NCBI GenBank assembly: GCA_016190665.1
Contig: JACPQD010000038.1
Span: 1 to 64,000, forward strand
Reading direction: 5' to 3'
DNA length: 64,000 nt
Origin: Chloroflexota bacterium
GTDB lineage: Bacteria > Chloroflexota > Dehalococcoidia > JACPQD01
Part shown: piece by piece, positions 47,947 through 58,026 of the stretch
Numbering within the stretch: the stretch's first letter is position 1
Layout: each line of letters opens with the position of its first letter
Notes under the pieces: model-generated
The model's input: the letters and a program-made list of their open reading frames with translations, nothing else
What the model was told of the DNA's origin: nothing
Databases searched by the model: none
Position numbers and translations under genes: made by a program

Positions 47947-49683
47947 CTACTTCGGCGGCAGGTTGGGGTCGAGCCAGGTGTACTCGTGCTTCGTGTTCGA
48001 AGACAGCCGCTCGCTGGTCCACGGAACAAACCCCTTCACCTTCTTCCAGACGCCTACGGTGCGGTTCCTCCAACCTAGAACGGGAAAGGGAACTGTGTCG
48101 TGGAGCATAAGCTGGATCTTGTTCACTATCTCTTTCCGTTTCCCTGGATCGACCGTAACGCTCTGCTCCGCCACCAGCTTCTCAAAGTCGGCATTGTAAT
48201 ACTTACCCCAATTCTTTCCTCCCTCTTTCGAGTAGGCTTCGCTGAAAATCAAATCGGGGTCGTCCACGGTATAGCCATACCCGCTAGACATGATCTGAAA
48301 ATTCTGCGTCCGGAGATTCTCAAAATAGGTGGCAACTTCGAGGGTCTTGATGTTAGACCTCAGTCCGATCTTCTCAAGCTGCGCCTTGAGCCACGTACCC
48401 TCGCAGATATACTCTTGAGCGTTTCTCGCCTGTAACTCGAACTCGAAGCCGTTGGGATACCCTGCCTCGGCCAGGAGTTTCTTAGCCTTCTCCCTCTCTG
48501 CTTCTTTGGCCGGCCCCGGCTTGGCATAGCCCGGCTGAGCAAATACCTGCTCGTCAGGAAGGTTCCACAGTCCGCCAGGCACCATGTACCCACCTGGCGT
48601 CCACATGCCGGGTTCGCACAGGCGAGGGAACTCCCAGCGGTCCAGGGCCAGGCTCACCGCCTGCCGGACGCGGACATCGCTGAAGGGGGGCTTGTTTTGG
48701 ACGACAAAGGGATTCCTGCTGGCCATCATGCCAGGAAGCCGGTAAGTGTTGGTCGTTTCCTTCATCGTCTGCTCTATGGTATCTATGGTAGGCGGCTCGT
48801 GGTCCCGGAGGTCCGTCAGCACCCTGCCTACTCTGAAGGCGGCCAGCCTGGTACCCCAGTCGGGGATAATGTACTGGAGGAACTTGTCCATATAGGGCAG
48901 CCCCTTCTTGAAGTAGCTCGGGTTCTTCTCAAGCTCAATGCCTACTCCACGCGTGTACTTCGTCAGCTTCCACGGCCCCGTGCCGACGACCTCCCGCTTC
49001 ATATCCAGTTGCTTGTCCAGGATATGCTTGGGCATGATGGAATTCACGGCGAGAGTCATCATCAGCAAGAAGGATGGGTAGGGGCGGCTCATTATTACCT
49101 TGACCGTGGTAGGGTTCACCACTTCAACGCTTTTCACTGGATCGTACTGCGATTTGCTCACGCTGTACACGCCCTTGGGCGGGTCCTTCTGCCTCATGAG
49201 GCTAGACTTTACGTCCTCGGCCGAGAAGGGAGCGCCATCGTGCCACTTGACCCCTTCCTCCAGATAGAAGGTGAAGGTGAGTCCGTCCGCGCTGATCTCC
49301 CACTTCTTCGCCAGGTCACCGACCATCTTGTTATGGTCACTGTAGTCCCACCCGAGTAGCGTATTGTAGGTCGGGCTCGAGATAGTCAACAGAGTGGAGA
49401 ATGTGGCTTCCTGGTGGGCGTCGAAGGTCGGCGGATCGTCCCGGATGGATATGACAAAGTTCCCCCCGGACACTGGCTTCTCGCCTGCTCCCGGCACTGC
49501 TAGTGCGCCGGGTCTTGCCGTGGCCGCTGGAGCGGCCGTTGCCGCCGGCTTTGGCGCCGCACCTGGCGCCGTAGCCGCTGGCGGAGCCTTCTTTTGCTCG
49601 GCGCCCGGCCCGGGGGCGCAACTCAGCACTAAGCCCAGGACGATGACCAAGGCGACTAGGGGCTGCAGATTCCGGACAGACAT
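47947..49683 (-). CDS. ABC transporter substrate-binding lipoprotein (SBP_bac_5)
   Basis: MSVRNLQPLVALVIVLGLVLSCAPG; FTFYLEEGVKWHDGAPFSAEDVKSSLMR. Confidence 0.92.
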   Translation of the reverse strand: MSVRNLQPLVALVIVLGLVLSCAPGPGAEQKKAPPAATAPGAAPKPAATAAPAATARPGALAVPGAGEKPVSGGNFVISIRDDPPTFDAHQEATFSTLLTISSPTYNTLLGWDYSDHNKMVGDLAKKWEISADGLTFTFYLEEGVKWHDGAPFSAEDVKSSLMRQKDPPKGVYSVSKSQYDPVKSVEVVNPTTVKVIMSRPYPSFLLMMTLAVNSIMPKHILDKQLDMKREVVGTGPWKLTKYTRGVGIELEKNPSYFKKGLPYMDKFLQYIIPDWGTRLAAFRVGRVLTDLRDHEPPTIDTIEQTMKETTNTYRLPGMMASRNPFVVQNKPPFSDVRVRQAVSLALDRWEFPRLCEPGMWTPGGYMVPGGLWNLPDEQVFAQPGYAKPGPAKEAEREKAKKLLAEAGYPNGFEFELQARNAQEYICEGTWLKAQLEKIGLRSNIKTLEVATYFENLRTQNFQIMSSGYGYTVDDPDLIFSEAYSKEGGKNWGKYYNADFEKLVAEQSVTVDPGKRKEIVNKIQLMLHDTVPFPVLGWRNRTVGVWKKVKGFVPWTSERLSSNTKHEYTWLDPNLPPK

Positions 49684-49734
49684 TTTCCCCCTCCTCTTGG
49701 ACCCTGTCAGGGGACGCCTACCAGTCCTACCCCG

Positions 49735-51462
49735 TTATTTCGGTGGCAGGTTGGGATCAAGCCACGTGTACTCGTGGCGGTAGCTTGAGGACACGCGGCC
49801 ATCGCTGGTCCAGGGAACGTACCCCTTCACCTTTTTCCAAACGCCTACCGTGCGGTTCCTCCACCCCAGGACGGGGAAGGGAACCGTCTCGTGGAGAAGA
49901 AGTTGTATCTTGTTCACGATATCCTTGCGCTTGGCCGGGTCGACCATGACACTCTGCTCCGCGAGCATCTTCTCGAAGTCAGCGTTGTAGTATTTGCCCC
50001 AGTTCTTTCCGCCTTCCTTCCCGTAAGCCTCGCCAAACATCAAATCAGGGTCGTCGACGGTATAGCCGTAGCCGCTGGCCATGATTTGAAAATTCTGCGT
50101 GCGCAAATTCTCGAAGTAGGTAGCCGTTTCGACGTGCTTAATGGTAGATTTGAGGCCGATCTTTTCAAGTTGTGCCTTCATCCAAACGGCTTGACACGTA
50201 TACTCCTCGAGATTTCTAGCCTGAATTTCGAAATCAAACCCGTTGGGGTGGCCAGCCTCGGCCAGGAGTTTCTTGGCCTTCTCCCTCTCGGCATCCTTGG
50301 CCGGTCCCGGTTTGGCATAGCCCGGCTGGGCAAATACCTGCTCGTCCGGAAGGTTCCACAGCCCCCCGGGAACCATATACCCCCCTGGCTCGTACATGCC
50401 TGGCTGGCAAAGACGAGGGTATTCCCAGCGGTCAAAGGCAAGGCTGACCGCCTGTCGAACACGGACATCATCGAAAGGAGGCCGGATCTGGACAATGAAG
50501 GGATTCCTGCTAGTTAATACTCCCGGAATCCGGTAAGCTATGGCGTTCTCCTTCATGGTCTGCTCTATGGTATCGATGGTGGGAGGCTCATGGTCCTTAA
50601 CGTCCGTCATGACCCTGCCGGTTCTGAAGGCGGCAAGCCTTGTTGAGATGTCGGGGATAATATACTGGACAAATTTGTCCATGTAAGGGAGGCCCTTCTT
50701 GAAGTACGCGGGACTCTTTTCAAGCTCGATGCCTACCCCGCGAGTGTACTTCTTGAGCTTCCATGGTCCCGTGCCGACGACCTCCCGCTTCATGTCCCCT
50801 ACCTTTTCAAGGACATGTTTAGGCATGACGGAGTTAACGGTGAGGGTCATCATCAGCAAGAAAGAGGCGTAGGGGCGGCTCATTGTCACCTTGACCGCAT
50901 AAGGGTTCACCACTTCCACGCTCTTCATTGGCTCGTAAAGGGACTTGCTGACGCTATACACGCCCTTGGGTGGGTCCTTCTGTCTCATGAGGCTGTATTT
51001 GACATCCTCAGCCGTGAAGGGGGCGCCATCATGCCATTTGACCCCTTCCTCAAGAGTGAAGGTGTAGGTGAGACCATCACTGCTCATCTCCCACTTTTTG
51101 GCTAAGTCACCGACCATCTTATTGTGATCGACGTAGTCCCACGTGAGGAGCGAGTTGTAGGAGGGGCTCCCGATGGTCGAAAGCGTGGCGAAGGTTGCCT
51201 CCTGGTGCAAGTCGAAACTCGGCGGGTCATCCCGGGAAGATATGACAAAGGTTCCTCCGTACACCGGCTTCTCGCCGATTCCCGGCACGGCCGGAGCGGC
51301 TGCAGTCCCGGGTTTCGGTGTAGCCGCTGGGGCCGGTTTGGGCGCGACGGGCGCCGCGGTGGCCGCTGGCTTAGGTGGAGCCGCCCCTGGGCCACAGCTT
51401 AGCGCGAGCAACCCCGATATTACGATCAGTCCGATCCAAACCTGCAAGTTTCGCCTGGCCAT
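49735..51462 (-). CDS. ABC transporter substrate-binding lipoprotein (SBP_bac_5)
   Basis: MARRNLQVWIGLIVISGLLALSCGPG; YTFTLEEGVKWHDGAPFTAEDVKYSLMR. Confidence 0.92.
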   Translation of the reverse strand: MARRNLQVWIGLIVISGLLALSCGPGAAPPKPAATAAPVAPKPAPAATPKPGTAAAPAVPGIGEKPVYGGTFVISSRDDPPSFDLHQEATFATLSTIGSPSYNSLLTWDYVDHNKMVGDLAKKWEMSSDGLTYTFTLEEGVKWHDGAPFTAEDVKYSLMRQKDPPKGVYSVSKSLYEPMKSVEVVNPYAVKVTMSRPYASFLLMMTLTVNSVMPKHVLEKVGDMKREVVGTGPWKLKKYTRGVGIELEKSPAYFKKGLPYMDKFVQYIIPDISTRLAAFRTGRVMTDVKDHEPPTIDTIEQTMKENAIAYRIPGVLTSRNPFIVQIRPPFDDVRVRQAVSLAFDRWEYPRLCQPGMYEPGGYMVPGGLWNLPDEQVFAQPGYAKPGPAKDAEREKAKKLLAEAGHPNGFDFEIQARNLEEYTCQAVWMKAQLEKIGLKSTIKHVETATYFENLRTQNFQIMASGYGYTVDDPDLMFGEAYGKEGGKNWGKYYNADFEKMLAEQSVMVDPAKRKDIVNKIQLLLHETVPFPVLGWRNRTVGVWKKVKGYVPWTSDGRVSSSYRHEYTWLDPNLPPK

Positions 51463-51877
51463 TTGTGCCTCCTCTGGGCCTTAGAAAATAAAGCGTGCTG
51501 CTTGTCCGGTGACCTCACAAAAAGCACAAGCCGACCCGCTGATCCCACAGGCAGGTCGGCTGAGTTCTTACCATCATCGCTTGCGCCTCACAACGATAGT
51601 TCTGGCAACGTGCGCTACAACTCTTCGACTAAACCATGAACCTTCTAGACTTCAGGCCAGTTGGCCAAATAAAAGAAGCCCTCACAAGACAAATGACCGT
51701 GGTGAGTCTGAGTATATCATCAGCTTCAGAGCGTGTCAATAGTTCATGCTCGTCCGTTCATTCGTTGCCAGGCACACTACTATTGACGCGCCTGGCCTTC
51801 TCTGTTACACTGACGCGCAGCGAGTCAGGCCGGCAGCGGGTGAGCTGACATCCGGCGCCGACAAGAAGGAGCGGATA

Positions 51878-52942
51878 GTGGCTCGAGAAGCCTTCGAGGA
51901 GGCCAAGTTTCACTTCGAGAGTGACTGCGAGGCTATCAACAACCTCTTCTTTGAACGTGGCTGGACCGACGGCCTCCCTGTCATACCGCCAACCGAGGAA
52001 GCAGTGGGGGCGATGCTGAGCGGCGCGGGCCGTGATCGATCGGAAATACTCGGGAAGATTCCTCCCAACTGGGCATACGCTACCGTCGAGAAGGTGGCGG
52101 TGAACGCGGTGATGGCGGGGTGTCTACCCGGATACCTGCCGGTCGTCATCGCTGCGGTCGAGGCCATGGTAGAAGAACCCTTTAATCTCCACGGCATGCA
52201 GGCCACCACCCACGGCTGTGCTCCTCTAGTCATCGTCAACGGACCGATACGCAAGGAGTTGAACATCAACTGCCGCTACAATTGTTTCGGTCCGGGTTGG
52301 CGGGCCAACGCCACCATTGGGCGGGCGCTGCGTCTAATACTGACGAACGTGGGTGGGGGGATTCCCGGCATCACGGATCGCTCCACTACGGGAATGCCCA
52401 GCAAGTACACGTACTGCATCGGCGAGAATGAAGAAGAGAGCCCTTGGGAACCGTTACATGTCGAAAAGGGCTACCGCAAGGAGGAAAATGTCGTCACCGT
52501 CGCTCCGGGCGACGGCCCCCACGACATCCTCGACCGGAGCAGCACAACGGCCATCGGTGTGCTCACCACCATCGCCCACGCCATGGGCGCCCTGGGATCG
52601 GGCAACACCCTCATCTTTGCTGAGAACATATTGGCTTTGGGGCCGGAACACGCCGAGACGGTGGCACGCGAGGGCTACACAAAGGGAATGGTACGACAGT
52701 TCGCCTTCGAGAACGCCGGCCTGCCTCTGAGCTGGTATGGACCGGAAGTAGGACCTTGGCGAAAACGGCAATTAGCCCAGCATGGCATACACGTTGACGG
52801 TGAGGATCGAGTGCCGATCGTCGAAAAGCTGGAAGACATCACCATTGTCGTCACTGGCGGCGCCGGGAAGCATTCAGCTTACATCGGCGGTTTGGCGGCA
52901 ATGCACCCTGTCACCAAGCCGATACATGTACCCAAAAGATAG
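51878..52942 (+). CDS. WTDG(L/F)P(V/I)xPPT-family protein (UGSC-associated type), copy 2
   Basis: GTG 51878 preceded by aaggagcgg; FFERGWTDGLPVIPPTEEAV, VMAGCLPGYLPVVIAAVEAM, FGPGWRANATIGRA. Confidence 0.7.
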   Translation: MAREAFEEAKFHFESDCEAINNLFFERGWTDGLPVIPPTEEAVGAMLSGAGRDRSEILGKIPPNWAYATVEKVAVNAVMAGCLPGYLPVVIAAVEAMVEEPFNLHGMQATTHGCAPLVIVNGPIRKELNINCRYNCFGPGWRANATIGRALRLILTNVGGGIPGITDRSTTGMPSKYTYCIGENEEESPWEPLHVEKGYRKEENVVTVAPGDGPHDILDRSSTTAIGVLTTIAHAMGALGSGNTLIFAENILALGPEHAETVAREGYTKGMVRQFAFENAGLPLSWYGPEVGPWRKRQLAQHGIHVDGEDRVPIVEKLEDITIVVTGGAGKHSAYIGGLAAMHPVTKPIHVPKR

Positions 52943-52963
52943 GGCTGGAGGGGAGCTAAAACA

Positions 52964-54718
52964 ATGCAAAGAGAGACGATCATATCATGTAACCACGCCG
53001 TCGCTATCCCCACTCGAGGGGCCCAGCCTGCGAGAGGCGCTCGCAGGCGACACAGGAGTAGAAGATTGACTGGCTTAGTCCTCCTAGCGCTGCTGCTATT
53101 CTCGGCGTGTGCCCCCGCTGGGGCACCGACTTCGGCCCCCAAGTTGCCCCGGGAGGGTGCTGCCGCACCGGCGGTTCCCTCTGGCGCCCTCTCTCCACCG
53201 GCACTCCTCTCGCCTGCCGCCTCCGCAGCGGCCGTGACTCCGAAAACCGGTGGCACCCTTAACCTGAGGTATCAGACACCGGTCCATCTCGACCCCCACC
53301 GGTCAGGAGCCATGAGCTACAGCCTGGTCAGCTATGGCATTACCTACCAGAGCCTCCTTCGGCTTTCTGATGAGAAGGACTATGGCAAACTTGAGGTCAA
53401 GCCCTACTTGGCCGAGTCATGGAGTCACCCGGACTCAACCACCTACGTGTTTAGCATTCGCAAGGGCGTGAAATGGCAGAACGTTCCTCCCGTCAGCGGC
53501 CGGGAATTCACCGCTGACGACGTCGTCTACAGCATGAAGCGGCTTACACAACCTGACCCCAGGTTTGTCATGGGGGGCATGTTGGACGAATTGTCGGCAG
53601 TGGACGTGGTTGACAAGTACACGGTAAGAATGACCACCAAGTACGCCTCCTTTCCTTTCCTGCATAAGTTGGGACTGGCGGATGGCAGCGTCATGGTTCC
53701 TCGGGAGTTGGACGACGCAGCTATTGCTAGAACCGCTATAGGCACAGGGCCGCACTTGTTGGAAAGATGGGATCGAGACGTGCTCACCAAGTTCAAGAAG
53801 AATCCCAACTACTGGGAAAACGGCAAACCTTATCTCGATATGGTCAACGTCCACCATATCATGGATGAGGGTTCCATTCTGGCGGCCGCGAGAGTAGGGC
53901 GCCTGGACATCGTCGACTTGAGCATTAGGCAAGTGGAGCCAATACGGAAGACGAACCCAGAGTTAAGGATCGAAAGATACCCGGGCAATACTCAGACCGG
54001 CATCGGCTTGCAGTCGGAGCGGAAACCCTTCAGCGATAAGCGCATGCGACAGGCGGTGAGGTACGGTCTGGACATGCAGGCCTTCATTGATATCCTGGTT
54101 GAGGGCCAGGGCAAGCCAAACCCAGCTCTATGGTGGTGGATGGATCATGCCCTTCCTCAGGAGGAAATCCCAAAACGCGACGTGTCCAAGGCTAGACAAC
54201 TGGTCAAGGACGCCGGGTATCCTAACGGCGTCAAAGTGGCGGGGATTGGCTCCGCGGTGCGGGACAAGGGTGAGATTGCCATCCTTGAGATAATGAAGGA
54301 CCAGTTGAGAGAAGTTGGAATACAGGTCGACATACAGCCGGAGGAAGAGGCAAAGCTACGGGTACGGCGAAACGAGCAGCACGACTTCGACATCTATTCC
54401 TTTTGGTCTCCGGCATTTGAGATACCAGAGAGATTTCACAAGTCTTTCATTTACGGGTCTTCAGTAATGAACTATATCCGCTACAAGAATACCGAGGTGG
54501 ACGCCCTCATTCAGCAGGCCGAGAGGGCGCAAAATGCCGAAGAGCGAGGGAAGGCGCTCATCGCTTATCAAAGAAAGGTGCTGGAGGAAGTTCCCTACGT
54601 CTGGCTCTTTACGCCATATTCCTATACCGCCCAGCAACCCTACGTGAAGGGCTTTCGGAATAGCGTCATGCGGTTTGGTAGATGGCAAACGATAGCCGAT
54701 TTCTGGCTGGAACGGTAG
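52964..54718 (+). CDS. ABC transporter substrate-binding lipoprotein (SBP_bac_5), divergent
   Basis: LLALLLFSACAPAG lipobox; YVFSIRKGVKWQNVPPVSGREFTADDVVYSMKRLTQPDPRF. Confidence 0.9.
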   Translation: MQRETIISCNHAVAIPTRGAQPARGARRRHRSRRLTGLVLLALLLFSACAPAGAPTSAPKLPREGAAAPAVPSGALSPPALLSPAASAAAVTPKTGGTLNLRYQTPVHLDPHRSGAMSYSLVSYGITYQSLLRLSDEKDYGKLEVKPYLAESWSHPDSTTYVFSIRKGVKWQNVPPVSGREFTADDVVYSMKRLTQPDPRFVMGGMLDELSAVDVVDKYTVRMTTKYASFPFLHKLGLADGSVMVPRELDDAAIARTAIGTGPHLLERWDRDVLTKFKKNPNYWENGKPYLDMVNVHHIMDEGSILAAARVGRLDIVDLSIRQVEPIRKTNPELRIERYPGNTQTGIGLQSERKPFSDKRMRQAVRYGLDMQAFIDILVEGQGKPNPALWWWMDHALPQEEIPKRDVSKARQLVKDAGYPNGVKVAGIGSAVRDKGEIAILEIMKDQLREVGIQVDIQPEEEAKLRVRRNEQHDFDIYSFWSPAFEIPERFHKSFIYGSSVMNYIRYKNTEVDALIQQAERAQNAEERGKALIAYQRKVLEEVPYVWLFTPYSYTAQQPYVKGFRNSVMRFGRWQTIADFWLER

Positions 54719-54764
54719 GCATAGGCGCCGAGAGCGTTAGCGCCCTTGCTGGAGGACGATATCT

Positions 54765-56426
54765 GTGAGCGAAGCAACTTGCAAAGTCGTATGGCCCCTG
54801 GGAGAGACGCATTTTGAGTCTGCTACAGTGAGCCCTCCTGTTACGGACCTGAATGGGAAAACGGTCTGCGAGGTGTGGGATGAGCAGTTCAGGGGCGACG
54901 AAGTATTCGCCGTCATTCGGGAGAAAATACAGGACCAGTATCATGGCGTAAGATTCGTGGGCCACGAGGCGTTCGGCAATACTCATGGCCCCGACGAAAA
55001 AGAAGTGCTGGCGGCCCTCCCCGACCTGCTGCGCAAGTGCGGTTGTGATGTTGTCATCTCAGCGACCGGCGCTTGAGGGCTATGCACACCCGCGGTGGTG
55101 CGGGCAAGCATGTTGGCTGAGAAGCTCGGCATTCGGAGCGTATCCGTCGTCACGAGAGGCTTCGAACATCTGGCCGTACGGACGGCGGAGATTCTGGGGG
55201 TGCGTAACCCGGCTCTTGCCACATATCCCGGCGTTATCATGACCGATAGCGAGGAAGCGCTGCGCCGAAAAGTTGAAGGAACGGTCTTTCCCCAGATTCT
55301 GGAAGGGCTATCGATCCCTCTTCAAACTGTCCAAAAGGCTGCCGGGCCCGGGGCCGCGGACATTGTTTTCGAAGGAACCTTTGATGAAGTCCAGGAGTTC
55401 TTCACTAAGAACCTCTGGACTGATGGGTTACCTGTCGTGCCCCCCACCATCCAGAGGGTGGAGAGATTCCTGAGACATACCGATCGGCTGCCGGATGAGG
55501 TGATCGGCATTCTGGGGCCCGAAAATCGGGCAGCCACCATCTGGAATGTCGCAGTCAACGGCGTAATGGCCGGCTGTCGGCCCGAGTACATGCCGCTACT
55601 GATAGCAGTGGTAGAGGCTATCGCGGACCCCGAGTACTGCATCCATGAGGCAGGGGGAACGCCTGGAGCGGAGCCAATCATTGTCTTGAACGGTCCAATA
55701 ATTAAGGAGCTGGATTTCAACTGTGGCGCCGGAGTAATGCGGGTGGGAAGACAGGCGAACACCAGCGTCGGGCGCTTCCTGAGGCTGTACATGAGAAACG
55801 TGCCCGGGCTGCGCATCGCTCCCGGCATCCTGGATAAGGCGAGCATCGGCTACACCTTTAATGTCGTTCTGGCGGAGAACGAAGATGCCCTGGAGGAGTT
55901 GCAATGGGAGCCCTACAGCGTGAGCCGCGGCTTTCAAAGCGGAGAGAACGTGGTCACTGTGGAGAGCATAAGGACCATTACTGGGCCGATCTACTGCGCT
56001 GGAAGCAAGGCTGTGGACTGCGCTGAGGCAATTGGCGACATTATGGGGCCTACGGCTGCTTTCTGGACGTATGTGGGACTGAGATTCCGCAACTCTCATC
56101 CTGTTTTGGTGATAAGCCCCAGCATCGCCAAGGTGCTGGCAGGCGACGGCTGGACGAAGCGGCACCTGCAGGATTACCTGTATGAGAACTGTCAGACAAC
56201 TGCCAGAGAGGTAAACAAATGGCTATGGAGGGCCGGACATACGGATTCCAGCCTGTCCAAACTGTTGGGGGAGGACCCGGCCGGGGAAGATGCTGACCGA
56301 ATCATCCCCACGTTTTATAGAGCCGACCAGATTGGCATCGTGGTATCCGGCGACCCGCATCGAAATCAGGCACGCGCGTACATACCGTGCCACACGCCTC
56401 CGGTCAGCAAGAGGATTGCACGCTGA
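54765..56426 (+). CDS. Candidate selenoprotein: UGSC-like (UGLC) domain fused to WTDG(L/F)P(V/I)xPPT-family domain; in-frame UGA (Sec104) at 55074-55076
   Basis: ORFs 54765-55076 and 55095-56426 share one frame with no intervening change; readthrough gives ...CDVVISATGA-U-GLCTPAVVRASMLAEKLGIRSVSVVTRGF...; GTG start with ggagga RBS; a bSECIS-like hairpin follows the UGA. Confidence 0.75.
55083..55110 (+). promoter_or_regulatory. Bacterial SECIS-like hairpin downstream of UGA
   Basis: Stem CCCGC (55089-55093)/GCGGG (55100-55104), 6-nt loop GGUGGU starting with GG, internal loop ACA/CAA, lower stem UGC (55083-55085)/GCA (55108-55110); the loop begins 18 nt after the UGA. Confidence 0.65.
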
Positions 56427-56451
56427 GGCTGAGCTGACTTGGATATGCGCG

Positions 56452-56814
56452 TCACTTGGCAAGCCACGTGTCCTGATACTTTTGAAAGCTAAGGTTGCCC
56501 ACCAGATCGCCTCGATTCCTGACCTCCGGCCACATACCGAGTGTGTCTTTTCTCCAATGCACAACGGGGCGAGCTGCTACTTCTATCATCCTGAGATCAA
56601 GCTCCCGCACAACCCTCTTGCGTTCCTCCGCATCGATGGTGCGTGATTGCTTATCAAATAGTTCCCAAATCTTCAGATCGTCCGACCGCTGCCAATTCTG
56701 TCCCCAGTCATCTCCAAGCGGTTTCGCCCAGTATCGAGCAACGTTTTCCGGATCCGCTATCGCCAGAGACCTCGTGATGGCATGCAGGTTGTAGTTACCC
56801 TCCCTGACATCCAT
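56452..56814 (-). pseudogene. C-terminal fragment of SBP_bac_5 gene
   Basis: WGQNWQRSDDLKIWELFDKQSRTIDAEERKRVVRELDLRMIEVAARPVVHWRKDTLGMWPEVRNRGDLVGNLSFQKYQDTWLAK aligns with the C-terminus of 58027-59748; the N-terminal ~450 aa are missing. Confidence 0.8.
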
Positions 56815-56845
56815 GATTTGGACAATGGGAGAGAGAACCGGTATT

Positions 56846-57301
56846 TCAGCCGCCTCGTCCTGGCAGGCTCACTGTCGCAGAACCTGGCGCCACCTTTTCC
56901 CCTCGCTGGTTTTCCACCCAGATCTCGCAATCAGCGAGATTATCGCCATCGCGGACGTATTTCTTCACAACCTTGCCTTTACACGTGAGCGTGTCCCCGG
57001 GAAATCCCATGATTCTCACGCTGAACGCCAGCTTCTTGAGCCTGCCACCAACCCCGATCCAGTCCGTCAGCATTCGGGCGCACAACGCACCATAAAAAGG
57101 GCCCTGAATATTCGCATCTTCGTACCCTTGTTCCTTCGCAAATAGCCGGTCAAGGTGGACCAAGTAGAAGCTATAGTAACCCGCCGCGTATTTGAGCATA
57201 TCGATGAACTCGATTCTGTTTACCTCAGACGGTATCTCAGTGCCCTCAGAAACATCCTCAAAAGTCAGTCCCGATCCTTGCACTGTCTCTTTCCTTTCCA
57301 A
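56846..57301 (-). CDS. MaoC-like hot-dog dehydratase (C-terminal-half type)
   Basis: YAAGYYSFYLVHLDRLFAKEQGYEDANIQGPFYGALCARMLTDWIG; paired with 57310-57798. Confidence 0.7.
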   Translation of the reverse strand: MERKETVQGSGLTFEDVSEGTEIPSEVNRIEFIDMLKYAAGYYSFYLVHLDRLFAKEQGYEDANIQGPFYGALCARMLTDWIGVGGRLKKLAFSVRIMGFPGDTLTCKGKVVKKYVRDGDNLADCEIWVENQRGEKVAPGSATVSLPGRGG

Positions 57302-57309
57302 TCTATTTG

Positions 57310-57798
57310 CTATTTGAAGAACATTACCGTCTCTCTGTTAATGCCCAAGAGCCTTCCAGTCTGATTAGTATACTTGTACTCGCAGACAACGAAGATTATC
57401 TTCCCCATTTTCTGGCTGTCGCGCTCGAAGACGCTTACAACAGTGCGTCGACGATCGATGACGTCCCCAAGGCGCACGGGCTCAAAGAACTCATACTCAT
57501 TGCCCGCTCGCGCAAGGCGAAGACCCGGGATAGTTATCCTGGCTTTTTCTCGCCCATCCGGCCCAGCATCATAGAAGATGTTGTTGCATACGTCAAAAAC
57601 GAAAGTAGGGGGCGCTATGATTCCACCACAGCCGCTCGCTTCTGCATACTGTTCATCAAAATACAGGGGGTTGAGATCGTGAATTCCGGCAGCGTATCTT
57701 CTGATTGCGGTCGTGTCAACGACCTCCTTGCCGGGGAAGTCTACGGTCTGACCGAGCATCGCCACAATAGCTGGCGTTATCAGCGTATCACCAGACAT
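57310..57798 (-). CDS. FAS1-like/MaoC-like dehydratase (N-terminal-half type)
   Basis: IRRYAAGIHDLNPLYFDEQYAEASGCGGIIAPPTFVFDV; VVSVFERDSQKMGKIIFVVCEYKYTNQTGRLLGINRETVMFF. Confidence 0.78.
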   Translation of the reverse strand: MSGDTLITPAIVAMLGQTVDFPGKEVVDTTAIRRYAAGIHDLNPLYFDEQYAEASGCGGIIAPPTFVFDVCNNIFYDAGPDGREKARITIPGLRLARAGNEYEFFEPVRLGDVIDRRRTVVSVFERDSQKMGKIIFVVCEYKYTNQTGRLLGINRETVMFFK

Positions 57799-58026
57799 GC
57801 GTTTTGCCTCCAGCCGGTCTTCTTAGAGCTTCCTGAGGGATGACAAGAGCGTTTCCGCGCACTTCTCCGACTGCGCGTAATGAACAAAGGCCGAGCCCCC
57901 AGGCCGAGAATTAGGTTCACTTTCCAGGCGCCAGACCCGTCGGCGTCCGGCGTCGGTGTACAGCGGAGATGAGGCCGTGTCAAGAGATCGAATCGAATCG
58001 ACTAGTGCCCGTCCCTCACCTCAGTG

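Noticed and set aside
55095-56426. Independent gene starting at GTG 55095 rather than Sec readthrough
   Set aside because: No convincing RBS upstream, the residues before it (UGLCTPAV) continue the domain in frame, and a bSECIS-like hairpin covers this site. Kept as the main alternative to test.
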